This document shows, in pieces, positions 45,587-52,741 of a DNA stretch of 64,000 nt (its first letter is position 1; each line of letters begins with the position of its first letter). The stretch is from Porticoccus hydrocarbonoclasticus MCTG13d (lineage in GTDB: Bacteria; Pseudomonadota; Gammaproteobacteria; Pseudomonadales; Porticoccaceae). The position numbers and the translations under genes were made by a program. The notes below the pieces were generated by a model, which was not told the origin of the DNA, did not search any database, and saw nothing but the letters and a program-made list of their open reading frames with translations. The stretch is from positions 1,364,001 through 1,428,000 of the forward strand of contig NZ_JQMM01000001.1 in assembly GCF_000744735.1 (NCBI RefSeq). The letters are read 5' to 3'.

Positions 45587-47062
45587 GTGGGTCATTGGCT
45601 CTGGCCACCCCTGGTGCTGATTGGTCAGGGGTGGCAGTGGATCGGTGAGTTCTGGCTGCCGGTCTATATTCTGACTGTGATATTGGGTACTGCGCTGGCA
45701 ATCGAAGCCATTTTCAAAGCTCGTACGACCCAGGGGGCCATAGCCTGGTCGCTGGGGTTGATTTTTTTACCGCCGTTGGTGGTACCTGTTTATCTCCTGT
45801 TTGGACAGCGGCGGTTCTACGGCTACGTGGAGGCGCGTCGCAAGGGCGATTTGGAAATACAGCGGATCGCCCAGAAGTTGTTGTCGGAAATGGCCCAGGA
45901 CTTCAGTCTGCCCGGCGATGCTCCCGCCGCTGTTCAGCTGCTTGAACAGTTGGCTCTGATGCCGTTCACACGTGGCAACCAGGTGTCATTGCTGATCAAT
46001 GGGGAGCAGATTTTCGAGCGTATCTTTGCGGCAATAGACCGTGCCGAAAACTACATACTGGTGCAGTTCTATATCGTTCGAGACGACCGTTTGGGCAACG
46101 AACTCTTACAGCGGCTGGCGGCAAAAGCCCGTCAGGGTGTCAGGGTTTATTTTCTCTTCGATGCCATTGGCAGTTTCAAATTGACGCGTCGTTATTTGCG
46201 GGCCTGCCGGGAAGCAGGGATAGCCATTGAGCCCTTTCGTACCTGGCGCTGGCGTAAGCGCCGGCGTTTTCAGATCAATTTCCGCAATCATCGCAAGGTG
46301 GTTGTCGTGGATGGACGGTGTGCTTTTGTTGGCGGGGCCAATCTGGGTGATGAGTATCGCCACCGCCATCCTCGTCTCAAACCCTGGCGGGATACCCATG
46401 TCCAACTGGAAGGCCCAGCAGTGAAGGGGACACAGGTTTCCTTCCTGGAAGACTGGTATTGGGCGACAGGTGAGGTCCCCGCCATGAACTGGCATCCGGA
46501 GACTATGCCGAATGATCAGCAGGTGCTGGTGCTGCCGAGCGGCCCGGCTGATCTGCTGGACTCCTGTCAGTTGATGTTCTTACATGCCATCAACAGTGCC
46601 AGGGAGCGCATCTGGATTGTCAGCCCCTATTTTGTTCCCGATGAGTCGATTAGTAATGCCCTGAAGCTGGCGGCTCTGCGTGGTGTTGAGGTACGACTTA
46701 TGTTACCGGGTATCACTGATAACCGGCTTGTTCAGTTATCTTCCTTTGCTGCGCTGATGGATATGCAGTATGCCGGTATTCAGGCTTTTCAGTATCAGCG
46801 CGGTTTTTTGCATCAGAAAGTTGTACTGGTGGACAACGACCGTGCATATGTGGGAACTGCCAATTTCGATAACCGCTCGTTTCACCTTAACTTCGAAATT
46901 ACTGTGATGGTCAGAGATTGGGCGTTTGCCCAAGAAGTGGAAGCGATGCTGCTGGATGATTTCAATGGCTGCCGGCCATTGACGGTTGAATCACTGGAAA
47001 AACGCAGTCTGATATTCCTTTCGCTGACGAAATTGGCAAGATTGTTCTCGCCAATCCAATAG
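45587..47062 (+). CDS. cls: cardiolipin synthase (phospholipase D family)
   Basis: A 491-residue enzyme with two N-terminal membrane helices (about 25-45 and 50-70) and two HKD motifs: NHRKVVVVDGRCAFVGG in the first half and HQKVVLVDNDRAYVGTANF in the second, each of the HxK(x)4D type. It condenses phosphatidylglycerol to cardiolipin in the inner membrane. Starts at GTG four bases after the channel stop codon, preceded by GGGGGAGG. Length matches ClsA. Confidence 0.94.
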   Translation: MGHWLWPPLVLIGQGWQWIGEFWLPVYILTVILGTALAIEAIFKARTTQGAIAWSLGLIFLPPLVVPVYLLFGQRRFYGYVEARRKGDLEIQRIAQKLLSEMAQDFSLPGDAPAAVQLLEQLALMPFTRGNQVSLLINGEQIFERIFAAIDRAENYILVQFYIVRDDRLGNELLQRLAAKARQGVRVYFLFDAIGSFKLTRRYLRACREAGIAIEPFRTWRWRKRRRFQINFRNHRKVVVVDGRCAFVGGANLGDEYRHRHPRLKPWRDTHVQLEGPAVKGTQVSFLEDWYWATGEVPAMNWHPETMPNDQQVLVLPSGPADLLDSCQLMFLHAINSARERIWIVSPYFVPDESISNALKLAALRGVEVRLMLPGITDNRLVQLSSFAALMDMQYAGIQAFQYQRGFLHQKVVLVDNDRAYVGTANFDNRSFHLNFEITVMVRDWAFAQEVEAMLLDDFNGCRPLTVESLEKRSLIFLSLTKLARLFSPIQ

Positions 47063-47116
47063 ATCGTTACAAAATAGGGTACGATAGCCCCCCATACATC
47101 GCTGTTGAGAAACATT

Positions 47117-47428
47117 ATGACGCTGACTGCCGAACTCCTGGGCGAAACGTCCCCCTATATCTATAACCTGGTTTACGATGTCGATGTGCGCCTGCTCTTT
47201 ATTGAGTGTCTCAACGACCCCTCAGATGAGGAACCGTCCCTGCGTATCGTCTTCCCCGAAGTTATCAGTTATGCCGAGAGCAATCAGCCAGATGCGCTGG
47301 ATGATGAGCTCATGGATGACCTGGTCAGTATGGACTGGAGCAATGAAAATCAGGTGACAATTCTGACCTGTAAAAAAGAGATTATTCTGGAGTTGACAGG
47401 CAAGCCGTTTACCGAACAAATCGGCTGA
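47117..47428 (+). CDS. uncharacterised small acidic protein
   Basis: A 103-residue cytoplasmic protein, acidic in its middle (NDPSDEEPSLR, DALDDELMDDL), with hydrophobic strands at the start (YIYNLVYDVDVRLLFIECL) and end (QVTILTCKKEIILELTG). No domain recognised. I use the ATG at 47117; a TTG four codons earlier is less likely. It lies 54 bases after cls and converges with the ribbon-helix-helix gene. Confidence 0.65.
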   Translation: MTLTAELLGETSPYIYNLVYDVDVRLLFIECLNDPSDEEPSLRIVFPEVISYAESNQPDALDDELMDDLVSMDWSNENQVTILTCKKEIILELTGKPFTEQIG

Positions 47429-47472
47429 TGAAGGCATCGTTTTCTGCTCGGGGGTGAGGGCCTGCAGAGCTG

Positions 47473-47664
47473 TTAGCCAGTTTTTTCTTCATCGCCAAAG
47501 ACCTCATTTCGCCAGTCAGGCCCCAGGTTGTCTTCGACATATTCCCTGATAAATTGGCGAATCTTTTGGGAAGGGGTGACATCTTCGTTGGCACACAGCC
47601 TTTCAAAGATGGCTTTCTTCTTTGGATCAATCAGTAGTGTCAATCTGGCAGTTCGATTTTCCAT
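47473..47664 (-). CDS. ribbon-helix-helix (CopG/MetJ/Arc-like) DNA-binding protein
   Basis: A 63-residue protein whose N-terminus reads as one beta strand (TARLTLLIDPKKK) followed by two helices (AIFERLCANEDVTPSQKIRQFIREYVEDNL, described in parts here), the ribbon-helix-helix pattern. Such dimers bind short direct or inverted repeats and usually repress their own gene. No toxin gene is adjacent on the same strand, so it is not an obvious antitoxin. Two copies of TGTTAATT with an 11-bp period lie 36-54 bases upstream of its start, in the region shared with the divergent SulP gene. Confidence 0.75.
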   Translation of the reverse strand: MENRTARLTLLIDPKKKAIFERLCANEDVTPSQKIRQFIREYVEDNLGPDWRNEVFGDEEKTG

Positions 47665-47699
47665 CTGGTGATTCTCGCTAGAGCGGTTTTCAGTTATTA

Positions 47700-47718
47700 T
47701 GTTAATTGAATGTTAATT
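47700..47718. promoter_or_regulatory. direct repeat TGTTAATT x2, 11-bp period
   Basis: TGTTAATT at 47700-47707 and again at 47711-47718, separated by GAA, so one helical turn apart. The site lies between the ribbon-helix-helix gene (start 47664, minus) and the SulP gene (start 47766, plus), where an operator for the small regulator would be expected. Assignment is inference. Confidence 0.45.
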
Positions 47719-47765
47719 TGTCTGATCCGTAAACTCAATAGTTTCTGCCGCTTCAGGTTTTCTCT

Positions 47766-49562
47766 ATGGCCCATCGCGCGCACCTTTTTTCACTAAAAAT
47801 TGCTCATGGCTTGCGTACGTCTCTGAGTGATACCCCCTACAACTCAAAGGTTTTTTTCAAGGATGCCATGGCTGGTATTGCCATTGGCATTATCGCCATT
47901 CCTCTTGCCATGGCGTTGGCAATCGCCAGTGGTGTTGCGCCACAGTATGGGCTTTACACCGCCATTATTGCCGGTTTTGTCATTCCGTTGACCGGCGGGT
48001 CGCGTTTCAGTGTTTCCGGCCCTACTGCTGCATTCGTCGTTATTCTCTACCCGGTTGTTCAGCAATATGGGCTGCCCGGGCTGCTGGTGGCGAGCATCCT
48101 GGCCGGTATCATACTGGTAGTGATGGCACTGTTGCGACTCGGACGTTATATCGAATACATCCCGGAGCCGGTTACCCTCGGCTTTACCGGGGGAATTGCC
48201 GTTGTGATTGCCGTTCTCCAGCTCAAAGACTTTCTGGGCCTGCATATTGCGGATATGCCCATTCATTTTACCGATAAGGTATTGGCACTGATCAGCGCTC
48301 TGCCCGATTTCTCAGTGTGGAGTCTGATCACAGGGCTGGCCACATTGTTGGTGATGCTGCTCTGGCCTCTGCTGAAAACCCCTGTTCCCGGACACCTGCC
48401 GGCGGTCATTGTCGGTAGTCTGGTGGCAGTAACTCTGAATCAACAGGGTGCGGGCATTGCCACAGTTGGATCCACCTTCAGTTTCGTCCTCCCCGATGGA
48501 ACGGTCGGGGCGGGTATTTCATCAGTATTACCGGATATTCAATGGCCCTGGCAAAGAACTCAGTCGGGCGAAGCACCGTTGGTATTCAGTTGGTCCGTCA
48601 CTCAGGATCTGCTGTCGGCGGCTTTTGCCATCGCGATGCTCGCGGCCATTGAGTCGCTGTTGTGTGCCGTGGTACTGGATCGCGCATCCGGTACCAAACA
48701 CAGCGCCAACAGTGAATTGCTGGGGCAGGGTATTGGCAATATTATTGCGCCCTTTTTCGGTGGTATTACAGCCACAGCTGCGATTGCCCGTTCGGCTGCC
48801 AATCTCAAGGCTGGTGCAGTGACACCCATCGCGCCAATGATTCACGCCCTGGTGGTGCTGGCTGCCGTGGTATGGCTTTCCTCGCTTTTATCATTTATGC
48901 CGATGGCCAGCATGGCGGCGCTATTGGTGGTCGTTGCCTGGAAAATGAGCGAGACATCCCGGATCGCGCACCTGCTGAAAACCGCTCCGCCGAGCGATGT
49001 GCTGGTGTTTGCGGTCTGCTTTTCCCTGACAATATTGTTTGACATGGTGATTGCGATTACTGCAGGTCTTGTTCTGGCATCTTTGCTGTTCATGAAAGAG
49101 ATTGCCGAAATGACAAAAATCAGCGATATCTCCCGCAATAAAAAAATGATCGATGGTGAAATTCCCGACGGCTGGCGTGTATTGAAAATAAATGGCCCAT
49201 TATTCTTTGCGGCGGCAGACCGTGTCTTTGGTGAGCTGGCGCAGTTAGGCAAAGGTCAAAAGGGGCTAGTGCTGTATCTGGATGGTGTATCAATTCTCGA
49301 TTCTGGCGGCGTGGCGGCGCTTTATAAGTTGCTTGATACTTGCCGAGCATCCGGTACGCGCCTGCTCCTGGCAGATTTTCAGTTCCAGCCACTGAAAACA
49401 CTATCGCGGGCCGGCTTTCGCCCGGATGGGACCAACTGCAAAATATTTTCCGAGCTATCCGGCGCTCTGGCCGCATTGAGGGATGAAGAAAAATCTGCTG
49501 CTGTCAGTCGGCCGTATGATGCGCCTGCCAATCCTGAGTTGCGGTCAGGTCAGAGCGAATAG
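47766..49562 (+). CDS. SulP-family anion transporter (DauA/YchM-like) with STAS domain
   Basis: A 598-residue transporter: SLC26/SulP membrane domain (about 30-435; IAIGIIAIPLAMALAIASG, SGPTAAFVVIL, GGITATAAIARSAANL) and C-terminal STAS domain (about 460-560; LYLDGVSILDSGGVAAL). It is distinct from the SulP protein at 17.6-19.1 kb and closer to DauA, which carries C4-dicarboxylates in E. coli; bicarbonate and sulfate are other possibilities. Diverges from the ribbon-helix-helix gene across about 100 bases holding the TGTTAATT repeats. Confidence 0.92.
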   Translation: MAHRAHLFSLKIAHGLRTSLSDTPYNSKVFFKDAMAGIAIGIIAIPLAMALAIASGVAPQYGLYTAIIAGFVIPLTGGSRFSVSGPTAAFVVILYPVVQQYGLPGLLVASILAGIILVVMALLRLGRYIEYIPEPVTLGFTGGIAVVIAVLQLKDFLGLHIADMPIHFTDKVLALISALPDFSVWSLITGLATLLVMLLWPLLKTPVPGHLPAVIVGSLVAVTLNQQGAGIATVGSTFSFVLPDGTVGAGISSVLPDIQWPWQRTQSGEAPLVFSWSVTQDLLSAAFAIAMLAAIESLLCAVVLDRASGTKHSANSELLGQGIGNIIAPFFGGITATAAIARSAANLKAGAVTPIAPMIHALVVLAAVVWLSSLLSFMPMASMAALLVVVAWKMSETSRIAHLLKTAPPSDVLVFAVCFSLTILFDMVIAITAGLVLASLLFMKEIAEMTKISDISRNKKMIDGEIPDGWRVLKINGPLFFAAADRVFGELAQLGKGQKGLVLYLDGVSILDSGGVAALYKLLDTCRASGTRLLLADFQFQPLKTLSRAGFRPDGTNCKIFSELSGALAALRDEEKSAAVSRPYDAPANPELRSGQSE

Positions 49563-49638
49563 AAGGCAATGATCATCCCGTCTGTTGGTCGGATTTCTGT
49601 CTGGTCTAAGGCGGTATCTGCCAGTCAGGCATAGCCGG

Positions 49639-49653
49639 TGGGCTGTCTGCCCA
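49639..49653 (+). terminator. weak terminator candidate after the second SulP gene
   Basis: TGGGC-TGTCT-GCCCA is a perfect 5-bp stem with a 5-base loop followed by GACTTTT. The stem is short and the T-run interrupted. Confidence 0.3.
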
Positions 49654-49786
49654 GACTTTTCTGCATTGCAAAATATTGTGTGCAAAAGTGATGCTTATTT
49701 GACATACTTTTTGACACTTTTAGCAAAGCTTTTTTTGGAAGAAGTGAGCAAGTACTCGGCAAATTACTATAACAATTAGGGACCTT

Positions 49787-50002
49787 ATGGTTACCGTGCT
49801 GAAACGAATGTCGAGACCGATTTTTGTCTCCATAATGTTATGGGGTCCGGTGGTGGCGAATGCTTGTGCTCTGGCCAAAATGGCGGGGCGGCAATTTCTT
49901 TCTTCCTGTCAATTCTGCGCAAACCCGATACACTTTTCTTCCCGGCCTGCTGATGTTGCAAGTGGTCTTGTGTTTGCTCAGGGGGAGCTTCCCATCAAAT
50001 GA
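49787..50002 (+). CDS. possible small secreted or membrane peptide (71 aa)
   Basis: A 71-codon frame with AGGGA seven bases before its ATG. The N-terminus (VLKRMSRPIFVSIMLWGPVVANA) could be a signal peptide, followed by a Cys-containing part (CALAKMAGRQFLSSCQFC). No family recognised. Its stop overlaps the start of a second short frame (ATGA), a pattern seen in coupled genes. It may equally be a chance frame in an intergenic region; included for completeness. Confidence 0.35.
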   Translation: MVTVLKRMSRPIFVSIMLWGPVVANACALAKMAGRQFLSSCQFCANPIHFSSRPADVASGLVFAQGELPIK

Positions 50003-50103
50003 CACTTGACGATCTCGCCACAAAAATTAATAGTGAGGCGGCTTTGGATAACAAAAAAATGCTTCAGCCCATGTGCGGTGTTGATAACGGCAGATCAGAA
50101 TGA
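49999..50103 (+). CDS. possible 34-residue small protein coupled to the preceding frame
   Basis: A 34-codon frame (begins MTLDDLATKINSEAALDNKK) with ATGA overlap to the preceding 71-codon frame and GGGGGAG 13 bases upstream. Hydrophilic, no recognised domain. Weak evidence on its own; the coupling is the only reason to list it. Confidence 0.25.
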   Translation: MTLDDLATKINSEAALDNKKMLQPMCGVDNGRSE

Positions 50104-50191
50104 CAAATATATTCTTGCCGTAGTGCTCGACAAGTCCTTCTCCAATAAATAGAGTATTGTCGGCATTTTAAAAAATTTATAAATATAACGA

Positions 50192-50203
50192 GGTATTAAT
50201 ACC
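50192..50203. promoter_or_regulatory. perfect 12-bp palindrome GGTATTAATACC before mrpE
   Basis: The palindrome lies immediately after the -10-like TATAAATATAAC stretch and 30 bases before the mrpE ATG, where a repressor would block initiation or early elongation of the antiporter operon. No matching regulator gene is adjacent. Confidence 0.4.
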
Positions 50204-50232
50204 CATCTCATGCGGATCATCGACGGACTATC

Positions 50233-50703
50233 ATGAAACACTGCCTGAGCCTTGCTTTTGTACTGATGGTGTTGTGGCTTGGAAATTCTGGCCACTATTC
50301 GCCGCTGTTATTGTCGCTCGGCGCTTTTTCCGTGGTATTTGCCGTCTGGGTTTCCCATCGTATGGATGTGGTCGACCATGAATCCCAGCCCCTTCATCTG
50401 AGCGGGCATATCTCATTTTTCTACTGTTGGCTGGTGGGTAAGATTATTCTCAGCAATATTGATGTGGTGAAGCGCATCTGGTTGGGCAATAAATCGATCA
50501 GTCCCTGTGTCGCCAGGCTGCCGTTGAGTCAGAAGACGGATATGGGAAAAGTCATCTACGCCAATTCGATAACCCTGACGCCGGGCACTGTGTCGATGGA
50601 TATCGAAGGCACTACAGTGTTGGTACACGCTCTGACGGCAGAGAATATAGCCGAACTGAAGGATGGTGAAATGAATCGGCGCGTTGCAGATCTGGAGCTT
50701 TAG
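50233..50703 (+). CDS. mrpE: Mrp-type Na+/H+ antiporter subunit E
   Basis: A 156-residue protein with two or three N-terminal membrane helices and a soluble C-terminal domain. The segment VIYANSITLTPGTVSMDIEGTTVLVHAL (given here as a region) is diagnostic of MrpE/MnhE. First gene of an eight- or nine-gene antiporter operon; mrpF starts immediately after its stop codon (TAGATG). MrpE is needed for assembly and full activity of the complex. Confidence 0.93.
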   Translation: MKHCLSLAFVLMVLWLGNSGHYSPLLLSLGAFSVVFAVWVSHRMDVVDHESQPLHLSGHISFFYCWLVGKIILSNIDVVKRIWLGNKSISPCVARLPLSQKTDMGKVIYANSITLTPGTVSMDIEGTTVLVHALTAENIAELKDGEMNRRVADLEL

Positions 50704-50976
50704 ATGCTGATTGCAAGTGCAGTGGCAATTCTGGTTGTGATGGTGATGGCGATTGTCCGTGCGTTGCTCGGACCCACAATTTATGACCGCATTCTGGCTG
50801 TTAATCTGTTTGGCACAAAAACCGTATTGCTGATCGCAGTAATAGGTTTTTTGTTCGGCCGGCCAGACTTTCTGGATATTGCACTGGTGTATGCATTAAT
50901 CAACTTCATCAGTATTGTTGGCGTGCTCAGGTATTTTGAATACAGCCGCAATGAAGAAGAGGGAGGATCCCTCTGA
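50704..50976 (+). CDS. mrpF: Mrp-type antiporter subunit F
   Basis: A 90-residue protein with three membrane helices; the motif RALLGPTIYDRILAVNLFGTK near the first loop and DIALVYALINFISIVGVLRYFE at the end are typical of MrpF. Abuts mrpE and overlaps mrpG by one base (TGATG). Confidence 0.93.
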   Translation: MLIASAVAILVVMVMAIVRALLGPTIYDRILAVNLFGTKTVLLIAVIGFLFGRPDFLDIALVYALINFISIVGVLRYFEYSRNEEEGGSL

Positions 50977-51296
50977 TGCTTGCCGGCATGGTGGCTATGT
51001 TGAGTTCTGCCTGTCTTTTACTGGGCGCTTTTCTGATTATTTCTGGTGCTGTCGGTGTACTGAGATTCCCCGATTTTTTCACCCGGATGCATGCTGCAGG
51101 TGTTACTGAAACGCTGGCTACTACACTGATCCTGCTCGGTCTTATACTGCTTGCGGGTTGGAGTATTTTGTCTTTCAAGTTGCTGTTGATTTTACTGTTT
51201 ATTCTGATCACGAGCCCGGTTGCTAGTCACGCACTGACAAAAGCGGCGCTCCATGGAAACCTTCAGCCGCTGGTCAATGAAAATAATGAACAATAG
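50976..51296 (+). CDS. mrpG: Mrp-type antiporter subunit G
   Basis: A 106-residue protein with three membrane helices. GAVGVLRFPDFFTRMHAAGVTETLAT is the MrpG/MbhC signature and ITSPVASHALTKAAL ends the helical part. Start overlaps the mrpF stop. A gap of about 100 bases, unusual for this operon, separates it from mrpB. Confidence 0.93.
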   Translation: MLAGMVAMLSSACLLLGAFLIISGAVGVLRFPDFFTRMHAAGVTETLATTLILLGLILLAGWSILSFKLLLILLFILITSPVASHALTKAALHGNLQPLVNENNEQ

Positions 51297-51357
51297 CTTT
51301 GGTACTCCAAACTGGGGGCGGGCGCAGAGCATTTCTCCCGTCAGATCCCTTGGTGGT

Positions 51358-51408
51358 ATGCATGAAGAAATGATGTTGATGACGAAGGGAGTGCCCCCAT
51401 CGAACTAG
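51358..51408 (+). CDS. possible 16-codon leader ORF overlapping the mrpB start
   Basis: ATG 51358 opens MHEEMMLMTKGVPPSN, ending at TAG 51406-51408. It reads across the proposed ATC start of mrpB (51399) in another frame, so ribosomes finishing it would stop within ten bases of that start. It could support initiation at the non-standard codon by coupling. There is no independent support that it is translated. Confidence 0.3.
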   Translation: MHEEMMLMTKGVPPSN

Positions 51409-52391
51409 TCCTGGATATTACGCTGTTGCTACTTCTGGTAGTCACCGCGCTGGCCATTGCCCGGCAGAGAGATCTGTTTGCCTGCGTGATGTTGGCGGGG
51501 ATCTATGGTCTGTTGTCAGCGAGTTTCTTTGTCTCCATGGATGCTGTGGATGTGGCCTTTACCGAGGCGGCTGTGGGCGCAGGGGTTTTCCCCTTGCTGA
51601 TGCTGACCGCACTGACCGTGGCCGGCCGTTATGAACAGACAGCCCACAGGCGACCGCGGGCAGCTTTTTTCCTGGTACTGGTGACCGGTGCTCTGCTGAT
51701 ATTGGGCACCTTGGACATGCCACCCTTCGGCTCGCCAGATGCCCCCGCACACACTCATGTCGCTGCGCGATATATTCAGGCATCTCCCACTGAAATCGGT
51801 ATTCCCAACATGGTGACATCGGTGTTGGCAGACTACCGTGCCTTTGACACCTTGGGGGAGGTGGTGGTGGTTTTCACGGCGGTGGTGGGTGTGCTGATTC
51901 TGCTGACGTCGGGGGGGAAGCGCCAACAGTCTTCCCCGGCAAATGCTGTTGAAACAATGCGCAGTCACATGATTCTGCGGGTGGTGAGCAAGATGCTGAT
52001 TCCCCTTATGTTGCTGTTTGCTCTCTATGTCCAGTTTCATGGTGAATATGGCCCCGGTGGTGGTTTCCAGGCCGGAGTCATTTTTGCGGCAGCGATTATT
52101 CTGTATGCAATGTTGTTTGGTCTGGTCAAGGCCCAGGCTGCGATCAAGCCGTCAATCCTGCGATGGTTGGCGGCATTCGGGGTTCTACTCTACGGTGGCG
52201 TGGGGGTTGTCAGTTTTTTGACAGGAGTGAATTACCTGGACTACAGCCGTCTTGCCGCCGATCCTGTTGCTGGCCGACACATCGGTATCCTCGTTATTGA
52301 GTTGGGAGTGGGCATCACAGTGGCCGCTGCGATGATTCTGATTTTTTACGCGTTTGCCGGTTATGCCACCGGTCGAGTTGAGGCCGAATAA
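51399..52391 (+). CDS. mrpB: Mrp-type antiporter subunit B fused to MrpA-C-terminal (DUF4040) domain; probable ATC start
   Basis: A membrane protein of about 330 residues. The N-terminal third is the DUF4040/MbhD-like module (LFACVMLAGIYGLLSASFFVSMDAVDVAFTEAAVGAGV region) that forms the C-terminal end of MrpA in classical systems; the C-terminal half is the MnhB domain (YVQFHGEYGPGGGFQAGVIFAAA region). Homologues begin M-E-L-hydrophobic-D. Here the matching residues I-E-L-V-L-D start with ATC at 51399, eight bases after AAGGGA; the frame has no ATG or GTG before 51426, where a TTG would cut off nine conserved residues. I therefore list 51399, with 51426 as the conservative alternative. Confidence 0.8.
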   Translation: MELVLDITLLLLLVVTALAIARQRDLFACVMLAGIYGLLSASFFVSMDAVDVAFTEAAVGAGVFPLLMLTALTVAGRYEQTAHRRPRAAFFLVLVTGALLILGTLDMPPFGSPDAPAHTHVAARYIQASPTEIGIPNMVTSVLADYRAFDTLGEVVVVFTAVVGVLILLTSGGKRQQSSPANAVETMRSHMILRVVSKMLIPLMLLFALYVQFHGEYGPGGGFQAGVIFAAAIILYAMLFGLVKAQAAIKPSILRWLAAFGVLLYGGVGVVSFLTGVNYLDYSRLAADPVAGRHIGILVIELGVGITVAAAMILIFYAFAGYATGRVEAE

Positions 52392-52741
52392 TGTTGCCGG
52401 AGCTATATAACTACTGGGTGGTAATCGTACTGATGATGATCGGTTTTTATATCGTCATCGTGCAGGGCAATCTGATCAAGAAACTGATTGGGCTGAATAT
52501 TTTCCAGACCTCTGTTTTTATCTTTTATATCAGTGTCGGAAAGGTGGCGGGGGGCAGTGCTCCGATCCTTGCCGAGGGCGTGAGTGTCTATTCCAATCCG
52601 TTACCCCATGTGCTGATTCTCACCGCCATTGTGGTGGGTATCGCCACTATGGCGTTGGCGTTGGCACTGGTGGTTCGCATCAAGAATGCCTATGGCACGG
52701 TTGAGGAAGAAGAGTTACAGGAAAGAGATTTGCGGTGCTGA
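52391..52741 (+). CDS. mrpC: Mrp-type antiporter subunit C
   Basis: A 116-residue NuoK-like protein with three helices; IKKLIGLNIFQTSVFIFYISVG and DPLPHVLILTAIVV-type (here SNPLPHVLILTAIVVGIATMAL) segments are diagnostic. Start overlaps the mrpB stop (TAATG); stop lies inside the start region of the following D-type gene. Confidence 0.93.
   Translation: MLPELYNYWVVIVLMMIGFYIVIVQGNLIKKLIGLNIFQTSVFIFYISVGKVAGGSAPILAEGVSVYSNPLPHVLILTAIVVGIATMALALALVVRIKNAYGTVEEEELQERDLRC

Larger units (their letters stand above)
49563..50232. other. 670-base region between SulP and the Mrp-type operon
   Basis: AT-richer than its surroundings. It holds a weak hairpin after the SulP stop (49639-49653), two TTGACA boxes (around 49699 and 49710), two small overlapping frames (49787-50002 and 49999-50103), an AT-rich promoter-like zone before mrpE (TATAAA at 50178 and TATAAC at 50184, no good -35) and a perfect 12-bp palindrome (50192-50203). 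The base composition and lack of recognisable genes fit a regulatory region or the remnant of something lost. Confidence 0.5.

Noticed and set aside
51363-51426. Frameshift that would make mrpB a pseudogene
   Set aside because: The reading frame is intact from the conserved N-terminus at 51399 to the stop; only the start codon is unusual.
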